Shown here: one piece after another, positions 26,212-35,899 of the stretch | Position numbering within the stretch: the stretch's first letter is position 1 | Layout: every line of letters starts with the position of its first letter | Source: Hyphomicrobium sp. MC1 | Lineage (GTDB): Bacteria; Pseudomonadota; Alphaproteobacteria; Rhizobiales; Hyphomicrobiaceae | Direction of reading: 5' to 3' | Assembly (NCBI RefSeq): GCF_000253295.1 | Contig: NC_015717.1 | Location: 372,001-436,000, forward strand | DNA: 64,000 nt | The notes under the pieces: generated by a model | The model's database searches: none | What the model was told of the DNA's origin: nothing | Seen by the model: only the letters and a program-made list of their open reading frames with translations | Program-made: the position numbers and the translations under genes

Positions 26212-26604
26212 AGTCGCGTCTCCGGAGCAGATGACAGGCGAACTCGGACGCCGTCATCTTGTTCCGCTTCTACTAAAAAATTGTGACTCCAACATGGGCA
26301 AACGTTCCGATCGGGGGAATATCCCTTGGGCGGATGAGCCGGAAGGAGGTTCGTTTGAGTTCTCCGCGGCGAAGAGATGGTTACGGGCGGAACCCGAACG
26401 ATTGTATTGTCCCAGGTCAACGCATCCTGACCTAGAGCAGGCCAGCTAGTTGGCGAAGTCTTCGCTGTGGCTCATTCCAGCATGGACTAAATCGCAGCAC
26501 CAACATTTATCAAAGGTTGTCCTCTTGCATCCCTCGAAACTGCTCCGCTCCGATATCGGTCCGGCCGCCGGTGTCGTCGTTCCGGCCATTCTCCTGGGGG
26601 GCGC
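26212..26604. other. Intergenic stretch without a supported gene
   Basis: Precedes the HlyD-RbbA operon. The plus-strand frame 26231-26449 lacks a ribosome site and any recognisable domain. I see no strong repeats here. Confidence 0.4.
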
Positions 26605-27771
26605 ATGAGTGAGTCTCAAACCGAGCAGTCCCCGGCGGCCGGCGAGCAGAAATCGTTGAGCCATTGGTTGCGGACAAACCAGCTTGGTCCGGGAGCCAAA
26701 AAACTGGCAGCTAGGATCGGCCGTGATACGCTGATCGTCATTGTTTTGATCGCGGCGGTCGGTGGTTATCTCGCCTGGACGGAATTTTTCAGCTCGGCTT
26801 TGCCCCCCGGCATCGCCAGCGGAAACGGCCGCATCGAGGCCGTCGAAATCGATATCGCGAGCAAAATAGCAGGGCGAATCAAAGAGATATACGTCGACGA
26901 GGGCGACTTTGTGACGGCTGGGCAGGTCGTTGCGCGGATGGACACCGCTCAACTCGAAGCGCAACGGCGACAGGCCCAAGCGCAGTTCCACCGTGCGCAG
27001 ATCGGGGTCGATACGGCGAAGAGTCTCGTCACCCAACGCAATGCGGAGAAAACGGCGGAGGTTGCAGTCGTCGCGCAGCGGGAGGCCGAACTCGATGCCG
27101 CCGAGAGTAAGTTCAAGCGCTCAGCAGAACTCGTCAAGACGAACGTCGTGTCACAGCAGACGCTCGACGACGATCGCGCCTCGAAGGAAGGCGCGGTTGC
27201 AGCAGTCGGGGCGGCAAAGGCTCAGCTTGCGGCCTCCGAGGCGGCAATCAGCTCGGCCGAGGCGCAGGTCGTTGACGCGCGTGCGGCCGTCGACGCCGCC
27301 AAGGCCGCTATCGACAGCATCACCGCAGACATCGACGACAGCACGTTGCGGGCGCCGAGAGACGGGCGGGTGCAGTATCGCGTCGCGCAGCTTGGCGAGG
27401 TTCTGTCGGCGGGGGGGCGGGTGCTCAACATGGTCGACCTCAGCGACGTCTACATGACGTTCTTTCTGCCCACGGCGGAAGCGGGACAAGTGGCGCTGGG
27501 CGCGGAGATCCGGCTGGTGCTCGATGCGGCACCTCAATACATCATCCCGGCAAAGGCAACGTTCGTTGCCGACGTTGCGCAGTTCACGCCGAAAAGCGTC
27601 GAAACGGAAGAAGAGCGGCTGAAGCTGATGTTCCGGATCAAGGCGCAGATACCCAAGGCGCTGCTTCAGAAGTACATCCGGCAAGTCAAGACTGGGCTGC
27701 CCGGCGTGGCATACGTCAAGCTTGATCCCAACGCGCAATGGCCGGTGCTCGCAGGAAAGCTGGTGCAATGA
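26605..27771 (+). CDS. HlyD-family periplasmic adaptor (YhiI-like)
   Basis: 388 residues: cytosolic tail of about 45 residues, one helix (about 46-62, DTLIVIVLIAAVGGYLAW), lipoyl half GNGRIEAVEIDIASKIAGRI, a long coiled-coil hairpin (about 115-240, very Ala/Glu-rich), the second half LRAPRDGRVQYRVAQLGEVL, and a beta-barrel. It acts as the adaptor of a tripartite exporter. Its stop overlaps the start of the RbbA-like gene (ATGA), so the operon order is adaptor, double-ATPase/permease, permease, as in yhiI-rbbA-yhhJ of enterobacteria. Confidence 0.9.
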   Translation: MSESQTEQSPAAGEQKSLSHWLRTNQLGPGAKKLAARIGRDTLIVIVLIAAVGGYLAWTEFFSSALPPGIASGNGRIEAVEIDIASKIAGRIKEIYVDEGDFVTAGQVVARMDTAQLEAQRRQAQAQFHRAQIGVDTAKSLVTQRNAEKTAEVAVVAQREAELDAAESKFKRSAELVKTNVVSQQTLDDDRASKEGAVAAVGAAKAQLAASEAAISSAEAQVVDARAAVDAAKAAIDSITADIDDSTLRAPRDGRVQYRVAQLGEVLSAGGRVLNMVDLSDVYMTFFLPTAEAGQVALGAEIRLVLDAAPQYIIPAKATFVADVAQFTPKSVETEEERLKLMFRIKAQIPKALLQKYIRQVKTGLPGVAYVKLDPNAQWPVLAGKLVQ

Positions 27772-30539
27772 CGAGCGGCCCGGCCGAACCTGTTCCAGTC
27801 GTCGCCCGTCTTGAAAATGTCAGTCTAAGCTACGGAAAGACGCTGGCGCTCGACGCTATTACGCTCGATGTCCCTGCGGGGGTTATGGCTGGGCTGATCG
27901 GCCCGGACGGCGTCGGCAAGTCGAGCCTGCTGTCGCTCCTTTCCGGTGCGCGCAAGCTACAGAAGGGGCGCGTCACCGTCCTCGGCGGAGACATGCGGGA
28001 CGCGGCCCATCGCCGACGAACCTGTCCGCAGATCGCATATATGCCCCAGGGGCTCGGCAGAAACCTTTATCCGACGCTGTCGGTCTTCGAGAACGTCGAT
28101 TTTTTCGGTCGACTTTTTGGGCTCGACCAGCATGAGCGACAGGACCGGATTGCCGAGCTGCTAAAGAGTACAGGTCTTGCCTCCTTTGCCGACCGACCGG
28201 CCGGCAAGCTTTCCGGCGGCATGAAGCAAAAGCTCGGGCTTTGCTGCGCGCTGATCCACGATCCGGAATTGCTCATTCTCGATGAGCCGACCACCGGCGT
28301 CGATCCGCTCTCCCGCCGGCAGTTCTGGGAGTTGATCGACGGCATTCGTCTCGGCCGGAAGGGCATGAGTGTTCTCGTCGCGACCGCCTACATGGAAGAG
28401 GCGGCGCGGTTCGACTGGCTGATCGCGATGAACGCAGGAAACGTGCTCGCAACGGGCGCGCCGAGCGATCTTCTCAAGAAGACGGGTGCGCCCAATCTCG
28501 ATGCAGCCTTCATTGCCCTATTGCCGGAAGATCAGCGCCGCGGACACGTCGATGTCGTCATTCCGCCGCGCACAGAAAACGGTGACGACGAGGTCGCGAT
28601 CGAGGCCGATCATTTGACGATGCGGTTCGGTGATTTCATCGCCGTCGATGACGTCAGCTTCCGTATTACCAAAGGAGAGATTTTCGGATTTCTCGGCTCC
28701 AACGGTTGCGGCAAGACGACGACAATGAAAATGCTGACTGGTCTTCTGCCGGCCAGCGAAGGCACCGTGAAATTGTTCGGGCGAGAGGTCGATCCCAATG
28801 ACATGGCCGTCCGACGTCGCGTTGGATACATGTCTCAGGCCTTTTCGCTTTATTCGGAACTGACCGTCGCACAGAACCTCGATCTGCATGCGCGGCTCTT
28901 TCATCTGGAGCCCGATCATATCGCGCCGCGCATTGCTGAAGTCGTGCGCCGCTTCGATCTTTCCGACGTCATGGACGCATTGCCTGATGCGCTTCCGCTC
29001 GGTATCCGCCAGCGCCTGTCGCTCGCCGTGGCGATGATACATTCCCCGGAATTGCTCATTCTCGATGAGCCGACGTCGGGCGTCGATCCGGTTGCGCGCG
29101 ATCAGTTCTGGCAGATCCTAGCCGATCTCTCGCGCAAGGATAACGTGACAATCTTCGTTTCGACCCACTTCATGAATGAAGCGGAGCGTTGCGACCGCAT
29201 TTCGTTGATGCATGCCGGCCGCGTTCTCGTCAGCGATACGCCGGCCGCGATCGTTGAGCAGCGCAAGGCATCGTCGCTCGAGGATGCCTTTATCGACTAT
29301 CTGCAAGATGCGATCGGGAGCAAGGCAGGTAGCGACGTTGAAGCCGACCAGATCGCCACGTCACTTGCTGCTGAGCATCATGCGGCCTCCGCTCGACCGG
29401 CGAGCCCATTGAGCCAGAGCATCCGGCGGATGCTAGCCTATATGAGACGCGAGACGCTCGAACTGCGGCGCGACCCGCTTCGCGCCACGCTCGCGACGAT
29501 CGGCAGCGTGCTTTTGATGTTCGTCATCGGCTACGGCATCAATCTCGACGTGGATAATCTGAGCTTCGCCGTTCTCGATCGCGACGACACGACAATCAGC
29601 CGTGATTATGCCACGCAGATTGCCGGATCTCGCTATTTCAAGGAGAAAGCGCCGGTTACCGACTATAAGGACCTCGACCGCCGCATGAGCAATGGCGAGC
29701 TGAGTCTGGTCCTCGAATTTCCGCCGGGGTTCGGACGTGACGTTGCACGCGGGCGAAACGTCGAGATCGGCGCCTGGATCGACGGCGCGATGCCGATGCG
29801 CGGCGATACCATCGCAAGCTACGTCCAGCAGATTCATACTGAGTGGCTAGCGCAGAAGGCGCGTGAACTTTATGGCGATTCATCAGCGCTCGGTGCTTTT
29901 CAGGTCGCGCTGCGCTATCGCTACAATCCGGATGTCGAAAGTCTCGTCGCGATGGCGCCGGCGGTTATTCCGCTGCTTCTTATGATGATCCCGGCGATGC
30001 TCACCGTTCTGAGCGTGGTGCGAGAGAAAGAACTCGGGTCTATCATTAATTTTTACGTGACGCCGGTGACGCGCCTTGAGTTTCTGCTCGGCAAGCAAAT
30101 ACCGTATGTGGCGCTCGCAATGCTCAACTTCGTTTTGCTGGCGGCGTTTGCGGTGTTCGTCTTTCGCGTACCGTTTACGGGGAGCTTTCTGGCTTACACC
30201 TTCGGAGCGCTGCTCTATGTGATCGTGTCGACGTCCATGGGGCTGGTGGTGTCGTCATTCATGAGCAGCCAGATCGCGGCCATTTTCGGCACGACGCTGA
30301 TAACGCTGATTCCGGCTGTCCAGTATTCAGGCTTGATTGATCCGGTATCATCGCTGCAGGGAGTCGGTGCTTATATCGGCAAGATCTACCCGGCGGCCTA
30401 CTTCGTCACGATCTCGCGTGGGACGTTTTCGAAAGGGCTGGGATTTGGCGATTTGGCCAATGACTACTTGGCGCTGCTGATTGCCATTCCCATCCTGTTC
30501 GGCCTAGGCGCGGCCTTCCTCAAAAAGCAGGCGACGTAA
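27768..30539 (+). CDS. rbbA: RbbA/YhiH-like ABC protein: two ATPase domains fused to an ABC-2 permease
   Basis: 923 residues. First ATPase: Walker A GPDGVGKSS near 45, signature LSGGMKQK, Walker B LLILDEPTTGVDP. Second ATPase: Walker A GSNGCGKTTT near 310, signature LPLGIRQR (not LSGGQ, a common variant in this group), Walker B LLILDEPTSGVDP. From about residue 560 follows an ABC-2 membrane domain with a large periplasmic loop after helix 1 and five more helices. E. coli RbbA was reported to bind ribosomes; here the adaptor and permease neighbours favour export. It lies one base before the next permease gene. Confidence 0.9.
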   Translation: MTSGPAEPVPVVARLENVSLSYGKTLALDAITLDVPAGVMAGLIGPDGVGKSSLLSLLSGARKLQKGRVTVLGGDMRDAAHRRRTCPQIAYMPQGLGRNLYPTLSVFENVDFFGRLFGLDQHERQDRIAELLKSTGLASFADRPAGKLSGGMKQKLGLCCALIHDPELLILDEPTTGVDPLSRRQFWELIDGIRLGRKGMSVLVATAYMEEAARFDWLIAMNAGNVLATGAPSDLLKKTGAPNLDAAFIALLPEDQRRGHVDVVIPPRTENGDDEVAIEADHLTMRFGDFIAVDDVSFRITKGEIFGFLGSNGCGKTTTMKMLTGLLPASEGTVKLFGREVDPNDMAVRRRVGYMSQAFSLYSELTVAQNLDLHARLFHLEPDHIAPRIAEVVRRFDLSDVMDALPDALPLGIRQRLSLAVAMIHSPELLILDEPTSGVDPVARDQFWQILADLSRKDNVTIFVSTHFMNEAERCDRISLMHAGRVLVSDTPAAIVEQRKASSLEDAFIDYLQDAIGSKAGSDVEADQIATSLAAEHHAASARPASPLSQSIRRMLAYMRRETLELRRDPLRATLATIGSVLLMFVIGYGINLDVDNLSFAVLDRDDTTISRDYATQIAGSRYFKEKAPVTDYKDLDRRMSNGELSLVLEFPPGFGRDVARGRNVEIGAWIDGAMPMRGDTIASYVQQIHTEWLAQKARELYGDSSALGAFQVALRYRYNPDVESLVAMAPAVIPLLLMMIPAMLTVLSVVREKELGSIINFYVTPVTRLEFLLGKQIPYVALAMLNFVLLAAFAVFVFRVPFTGSFLAYTFGALLYVIVSTSMGLVVSSFMSSQIAAIFGTTLITLIPAVQYSGLIDPVSSLQGVGAYIGKIYPAAYFVTISRGTFSKGLGFGDLANDYLALLIAIPILFGLGAAFLKKQAT

Positions 30540-30540
30540 G

Positions 30541-31653
30541 ATGCGCGTCGCGAACATCTGGCAGCTCGGGGTCAAGGAATTGCGCGGATTGATGCGCGAT
30601 TCGACGATGCTGATCCTAATCGTCTACGCTTTCTCGGTTTCGATCTATTCGGCGTCGCGGGCGTTGCCGGATACGCTCAATCACGCGGCGATCGCAATCG
30701 TCGATGAGGATCAGTCGCCCGTATCGTCCCGTATCATCACCGCATTTTATCCGCCGTACTTCAGTGTGCCGCGGCTGATCACTCAGGAGCAAATGGACGA
30801 GCGTATGGATGCCGGCGCCGATACGTTTGCGCTCGATATTCCGCCCGAGTTCCAACGCGATCTACTTGCGGGCCGCTCGCCGACGATACAGCTCAACATC
30901 GATGCAACCCGCATGACGCAGGCCTTTACGGGTGGCGGTTATATCGAATCCATTCTCGCAGGTGAGATCAGCGAGTTTCTCGATCGCTATCGCTCGGATG
31001 GCGATCTTCCCGTTCGATTGACGCTGCGTGCTCGGTACAACCCAAATCTTAATAAGACTTGGTTCGGGGCGATAACGAATGTCATCATGTCGATTACAAT
31101 GCTGTCGATCATTTTGACCGGCGCCGCTCTCATTCGAGAGCGGGAGCACGGTACGGTCGAGCATCTTCTCGTGATGCCCGTAACGCCATTCGAGATCATG
31201 GTCAGTAAGATCTGGTCGATGGGCTTCGTCGTGCTGCTGGCGTCGAGCATGTCGCTGATTTTCGTCGTGCAGGGATTGTTACAGGTTCCGGTCAACGGCT
31301 CGGTGCCATTGTTCCTCGTTGGCGCTGCCCTGGATATTTTCGCTATGACGGCCTTGGGTGTTTTTCTGGCGACGATGGCGGGGACGATGCCGCAATTCGG
31401 TATGCTGCTTATTCTTGTTCTTATCCCCTTGCAGGTTCTGTCAGGCGGCGTGACGCCTCGCGAGAGCATGCCGGCCATCATTCAGGATATCATGCTGGCC
31501 GCTCCGAACACGCACTTTATCATTCTTGCTCAGTCAGTGCTGTTTCGCGGCTCGGGATTTGACGTCGTCTGGCCGCAGTTCGCAGCGCTGCTTGGTATCG
31601 GCTGTATGCTGTTTGCGCTCTCCATGTGGAGCTTCAGGCGCTTCCTGAGATAG
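30541..31653 (+). CDS. ABC-2 type permease (YhhJ-like)
   Basis: 370 residues with the ABC-2 layout: helix 1 (about 20-38), a long periplasmic domain (about 40-175, AIAIVDEDQSPVSSRI...), then five helices with the family loop ALIREREHGTVEHLLVMPVTPFEIM between helices 2 and 3. It should dimerise with the membrane half of the RbbA-like protein to form the export channel. It is the last gene of the operon. The inverted repeat CCTGGA/TCCAGG at 31742-31761 follows, without a U-run. Confidence 0.9.
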   Translation: MRVANIWQLGVKELRGLMRDSTMLILIVYAFSVSIYSASRALPDTLNHAAIAIVDEDQSPVSSRIITAFYPPYFSVPRLITQEQMDERMDAGADTFALDIPPEFQRDLLAGRSPTIQLNIDATRMTQAFTGGGYIESILAGEISEFLDRYRSDGDLPVRLTLRARYNPNLNKTWFGAITNVIMSITMLSIILTGAALIREREHGTVEHLLVMPVTPFEIMVSKIWSMGFVVLLASSMSLIFVVQGLLQVPVNGSVPLFLVGAALDIFAMTALGVFLATMAGTMPQFGMLLILVLIPLQVLSGGVTPRESMPAIIQDIMLAAPNTHFIILAQSVLFRGSGFDVVWPQFAALLGIGCMLFALSMWSFRRFLR

Positions 31654-31867
31654 CGGCCTCGCCATTCGAGCGCGAGCCTGGCAGCTGCAAAACAAGCCGC
31701 TGAAGACTTTGGCATGAACTGTCAATTACTTCCCAGTCTGACCTGGATAGGTTTTTCCAGGCTGTCGGCTAGGAGCGCGCGCGGCGTTGGCTTGAGCCAG
31801 GGCACCATTCGGCAGTCCCGTTCAGTGTGAGCTGTGCTCGGTTTCGCAAACGATGGAGTTTGAACGC

Positions 31868-32977
31868 ATGCCGGAAGGTCGTCGCGTGTCGCAACGTAAA
31901 AATTATTCGGGAAATCGCGGTGGCTTGGTTCGACGCCTGTCGCGAACGCTCGGAGCAGTCACGGCGCTGTCACTCTTTGGCGCCTCTGTCGCGTCTGCCG
32001 ATAGCTTAAACATGCTGGTTTGGGAGGGCTATGCCGACGCGAGTTTCGTCGAGCCTTTCAAAAAGGAAAGCGGTTGCGCCGTCTCGGCTGTCTATGTCGG
32101 AACGAACGACGAAATTTTCGCCAAGCTGATGGCCGGCGGCGGCACTTACGATCTCGTGACGCCCTCCAACGACACGACCATGAAGCTGATTGATGCTGGA
32201 TTGGTTGATCCGATCGATCCTGACAAGATCTCGGCGGAGGCCGATTTCTTCCCGATGCTGAAATCGCCGCCGTGGCTGTCGAAAGATGGCAAGACGTACG
32301 GCGTTCCCTATGCCTGGGGCATCATTCGCATCCTCGTCGACGCCACTGCCGTGCCGGAGCCGCCGACGAGTCTCGCGTTTCTCTGGGACCCCAAGTACGC
32401 CGGTAAGTTCGCGATGTGGGACGATATCGAGACACTCTATGAAGCGGCGCGCTATCTCGGAATCAAGAACGTCTACGACATGAATGACGAGGAGCTTGCG
32501 AAGGTCAAAGAAGCGCTTCTGAAGCTCAAGCCGAACGTTCGCAAGTACTGGACGACAGCAGGCGAGATGACGACCTTGCTCCAAGGCAAGGAAGTCATCG
32601 GCGGCAATGCATGGGAAGAAACGTTGGTCAAGCTGCGCGGCGGTGATCGGAAACTCATCGACATCGTTCCAAAGGAGGGACGGGGTGGCTGGAGCGATAG
32701 CTGGATGATTGCCAAGGGAGCTTCGTCCAATTCCTGCGTCTACAAATGGCTGAATTACGTGTCGAGTGCAAAGGCACAAGCTCTCGGACACGCCGTTACG
32801 GGATTTGGATATTCCAACGCCAAGATGGTCGATTTCCTTCCGGACGACCAGAAGAAGTCGTTTGAAGAACTCGGCATGACGAACCCGGAAACGCTGAAGA
32901 CCGTCAGCTGGTGGCAGCCGGTGAAACAGCGCGCGAAATATCTGGAAATCTGGAATCAGGTCAAAGCCGCGCAATAA
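31868..32977 (+). CDS. Spermidine/putrescine-type ABC transporter substrate-binding protein (PotD/PotF-like)
   Basis: 369 residues; a basic leader and hydrophobic segment (TLGAVTALSLFGASVASA) form a long signal peptide, and the mature chain starts near DSLNMLVWEGY. LNMLVWEGYADASFVEPFKKE, the TNDEIFAKLMAGG hinge and WMIAKGASS fit the PotD/PotF family (extracellular solute-binding family 1). It binds a polyamine or related amine in the periplasm. ATG 31868 is chosen over 31853 because GGAG lies 9 bases upstream. It is the first of four transporter genes. Confidence 0.87.
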   Translation: MPEGRRVSQRKNYSGNRGGLVRRLSRTLGAVTALSLFGASVASADSLNMLVWEGYADASFVEPFKKESGCAVSAVYVGTNDEIFAKLMAGGGTYDLVTPSNDTTMKLIDAGLVDPIDPDKISAEADFFPMLKSPPWLSKDGKTYGVPYAWGIIRILVDATAVPEPPTSLAFLWDPKYAGKFAMWDDIETLYEAARYLGIKNVYDMNDEELAKVKEALLKLKPNVRKYWTTAGEMTTLLQGKEVIGGNAWEETLVKLRGGDRKLIDIVPKEGRGGWSDSWMIAKGASSNSCVYKWLNYVSSAKAQALGHAVTGFGYSNAKMVDFLPDDQKKSFEELGMTNPETLKTVSWWQPVKQRAKYLEIWNQVKAAQ

Positions 32978-33026
32978 TCACGAACCGTTTTTAGTCCGTC
33001 CAAGCTGCGATCAAGAGGGTGCGCGA

Positions 33027-34118
33027 ATGGCCGCTTACATAGATCTCATCGGTATTCGCAAGACGTATGGTGCATCGAACGTTGCGGCCGTCGACGGTGT
33101 AGACCTGTCGATCCAGAAGGGTGAGTTCATCACCCTTCTGGGCTCATCCGGATGCGGCAAGACGACGACGCTGCGCTGTATTGCGGGTTTCGAAATGCCG
33201 GACACGGGCACCATTCGCATCGATGGTGAAGACATAACGTATTCGCAGCCGTCGGAACGCGACATGCGGATGGTATTCCAGGATTTCGCTCTCTTTCCCA
33301 ATCTTACGATTTCAGAAAACGTAGCCTTTGGTCTCCGCCTCAAAAAAATGCGGGGTCGTTATACCGAAGCGCAAATCCGTGCGCGGGTTGATGAATACTT
33401 GAGCCTCGTGCAGCTGGCCGATCATGGCAAGAAAATGCCGCATCAACTCTCTGGCGGGCAGAAGCAGCGCACGGCTCTGGCGCGCGCGCTCATTACCGAT
33501 CCAGCGGTCGTTCTCTTCGACGAGCCGCTTGCATCGCTTGACGCCAACCTGCGCAAAGCGATGCAGGTCGAGATCAAGCGGCTGCACCGGCAGTTCAACA
33601 AGACTTTCATTTACGTCACGCACGATCAGGAAGAAGCGATGGCGATGAGCGATCGCATCGTCGTCATGAATAAGGGGCGCATCGTTCAAAGCGGAAGTCC
33701 GCAAGAAGTTTACGCCCAGCCGAATTCCAAGTTCGTGGCGAACTTCATCGATCGGGCTAACGTTCTTACAGGCGTGGTCGACGCGGTTGATGGCCCGACG
33801 GCTAAGATCCGTTTGGCAGGCGGCGCAACGCTTTCGGCACCGGCCAACGCCGCGACCGTCTCAGGCAAGACAGTCGGCGTGATGATCCGCGTCGACCGCG
33901 TCGCCATCGGCGAGGACGTATCTGACCAAAGAAATATTCTTCGTGGCACTGTGGCTGAGCGTCTCTTCCTCGGTGCGAAGAATGAGTATGTGATCGAGCT
34001 TGCGGGCGGTGCCGGTCGGATAAGCGTGCATGATCGAACGACCGGCGCGCAGGCCAGCATCGGCGATGTCGTGCCGCTTTCCGTTCTTCCAGACGATATT
34101 CGCGTATTGGCAGCTTAA
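33027..34118 (+). CDS. Polyamine-type ABC transporter ATP-binding protein (PotA-like)
   Basis: 363 residues: ATPase domain with Walker A GSSGCGKTTT near residue 39, Q-loop VFQDFALFPN, signature LSGGQKQR, Walker B VVLFDEPLASLD and switch His VTHDQEEA, then a C-terminal TOBE domain (about 280-363). Length and TOBE match PotA. AAGAGGG lies 9 bases before the ATG. It follows the binding protein by 49 bases and precedes the two permeases. Confidence 0.93.
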   Translation: MAAYIDLIGIRKTYGASNVAAVDGVDLSIQKGEFITLLGSSGCGKTTTLRCIAGFEMPDTGTIRIDGEDITYSQPSERDMRMVFQDFALFPNLTISENVAFGLRLKKMRGRYTEAQIRARVDEYLSLVQLADHGKKMPHQLSGGQKQRTALARALITDPAVVLFDEPLASLDANLRKAMQVEIKRLHRQFNKTFIYVTHDQEEAMAMSDRIVVMNKGRIVQSGSPQEVYAQPNSKFVANFIDRANVLTGVVDAVDGPTAKIRLAGGATLSAPANAATVSGKTVGVMIRVDRVAIGEDVSDQRNILRGTVAERLFLGAKNEYVIELAGGAGRISVHDRTTGAQASIGDVVPLSVLPDDIRVLAA

Positions 34119-34121
34119 TCC

Positions 34122-35063
34122 ATGAATGACACTGCAGCTTCCGTCATGACGACTTCAAGCGCCATCTCGGAGACGGCCGCAAAGCTCAGCCCAGGCGCGC
34201 TGAAGGCGAAAAAGATCGAACGCGCGCGCATGCTTTTCTGGCTTCTGCCACCTGCGGCTTGGTTCTTCGTTTTTATGATCCTACCCTACTGCATGCTGTT
34301 CTATTACAGTCTGGGATCGGTCGATTACGTCGTCTTCAAGCCGGGCTTTTCACTGGCGAATTTCGTCAGGGTTTTTACGACCGAGCCATATCTCAGCGTG
34401 ATGCTCAAATCAGCGAAGATCGGTATCTATACAGCGGTGTCGTCGTCGATTGTTGCGTATCCGCTGGCGTTCTATTTGGCGTTTCATGCTTCGGAAGCGA
34501 CCAAACGCTACGTCTATCTTCTGGTTATCGTGCCGTGGTGGGCGTCTTATCTCGTCAAGGCCTACGCCTGGAAAACCATTCTCGGAACAGCCGGTCTCAT
34601 CAACGCCTCACTGCTTGGGCTCGGTATAATCGATCGTCCGCTGACGTTGTTCCTCTATAACGAGTTCAGCGTGACGTTGACACTCGCCTATATCTTCACG
34701 CCATTTGCAGTGCTTTCGATTTACGCTCAACTCGAACGCATCCCGACGTCTCTTATCGAAGTTGCGCTCGACCAGGGTGCGACGCGTATGGAGATCTTCC
34801 GCAAGATCGTTTTGCCGATCAGCATTCCGGGCATCATCGCGGGCGGCGTCATCACGTTCTCGCTGGGGTTTGGAGATTTCGTAGCGCCCGCGCTCGTCGG
34901 TGGCGCGGATTCCATCATGATATCCAACATTGTTATCAACCTGCTGGGCGCGGCCTACGACTGGCCGATGGCGGCGGCGATCGGCCTGGTCATTATCGCC
35001 CTGGGGCTTGGGCTGATTACCTTGGCCCATCGCCTTGAGCACCAATTTCAGGTGCGTTTCTAG
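34122..35063 (+). CDS. Polyamine-type ABC transporter permease (PotB-like)
   Basis: 313 residues with six membrane helices and the EAA loop EVALDQGATRMEIFRKIVLPISIPGII. The PotB-like segment PYCMLFYYSLGSVDYV follows the first helix. It starts 3 bases after the potA-like stop, so translation is probably coupled. It forms the channel with the PotC-like protein. Confidence 0.9.
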   Translation: MNDTAASVMTTSSAISETAAKLSPGALKAKKIERARMLFWLLPPAAWFFVFMILPYCMLFYYSLGSVDYVVFKPGFSLANFVRVFTTEPYLSVMLKSAKIGIYTAVSSSIVAYPLAFYLAFHASEATKRYVYLLVIVPWWASYLVKAYAWKTILGTAGLINASLLGLGIIDRPLTLFLYNEFSVTLTLAYIFTPFAVLSIYAQLERIPTSLIEVALDQGATRMEIFRKIVLPISIPGIIAGGVITFSLGFGDFVAPALVGGADSIMISNIVINLLGAAYDWPMAAAIGLVIIALGLGLITLAHRLEHQFQVRF

Positions 35064-35083
35064 AACGGACGAGAGAAAATTGA

Positions 35084-35884
35084 ATGCGCGCATTTGGAAA
35101 CAAACCCCTTGTCGCAGGTCTCGCCGGAGCAGTTCTGCTGTTTCTCTATGCGCCGCTGCTCGTCATGGCATTCTTTTCATTCAATGCTAGCGAGTTTACC
35201 GGGCTTCCGTTCAAAGGCTTCACGCTCTCCTGGTATGAGAAGGTTCTCGAGAACGAAACGCTGATGCGGTCGATCGGCGCGTCCGTTTATGTCGGCATCG
35301 GAACGGTCATTCTCAGCATGCTCATCGGGCTGCCGGCGGCGATTGCGCTGGACCGCTACGAGTTTCCGGGGAAAGCCGCTTTCCGGCGGATCGTGATGCT
35401 GCCGATTGTGCTTCCCGGTGTCATTACCGGTGTTTCGCTTTTGAGTTTCTACATCACGATCGGGTTTCGGCTATCACTCAATACGATCATGCTCGGCCAA
35501 GGTACGGCTCTGACTTGCATCTATGTCACGGAAGTTTTTGCGCGTCTGCAGCAGCTCGGTCGGAGCCAGGAGGAGGCGGCCTTCAATCTTGGCGCTTCGC
35601 AGATCGAGACGTTCTTTAAAGTGACGTTGCCGAACCTGAAGTCCGCCATCTTCGGTACGATGCTGATCGTATTTTCGATCTCGTTCGACGAGATCGCGGT
35701 TACATACCTTCTGACCGGCCGCGAAAATACTTTGCCGATGGCGCTTTGGTCGATCCTTCGTCGCGAGGCGACGCCGGAGATCAACGCCGTTGCGACATTG
35801 GTGATTGCATTTTCAATTGTTCTCATCGTGATCGGCGTCGTGGCGTCGCGTGGCAAAGGACTTGCGTCAGCGTCTAAGGCTTAG
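35084..35884 (+). CDS. Polyamine-type ABC transporter permease (PotC-like)
   Basis: 266 residues, six helices, PotC-type start (LLFLYAPLLVMAFFSFNASEFTG with LSWYEKVLENE) and EAA loop EAAFNLGASQIETFFKVTLPNLKSAI. GAGAGAAAA precedes the ATG. It is the last of the four transporter genes and ends 15 bases before the convergent AraC gene. Confidence 0.92.
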   Translation: MRAFGNKPLVAGLAGAVLLFLYAPLLVMAFFSFNASEFTGLPFKGFTLSWYEKVLENETLMRSIGASVYVGIGTVILSMLIGLPAAIALDRYEFPGKAAFRRIVMLPIVLPGVITGVSLLSFYITIGFRLSLNTIMLGQGTALTCIYVTEVFARLQQLGRSQEEAAFNLGASQIETFFKVTLPNLKSAIFGTMLIVFSISFDEIAVTYLLTGRENTLPMALWSILRREATPEINAVATLVIAFSIVLIVIGVVASRGKGLASASKA

Positions 35885-35899
35885 CGCTGTCTTATCCAA

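Noticed and set aside
26231..26449. 72-codon plus-strand frame before the HlyD gene
   Set aside because: No ribosome site and no recognisable domain; kept only as an intergenic note.
28960..29070. Second ATPase signature of the RbbA-like protein (LPLGIRQR) as a defect
   Set aside because: This LPLGxxQR form is common in ABC-2 exporters of this group and does not indicate loss of function.
32006..32974. 322-codon minus-strand frame opposite the polyamine binding protein
   Set aside because: Shadow of a clear PotD-like gene; no ribosome site and no domain.
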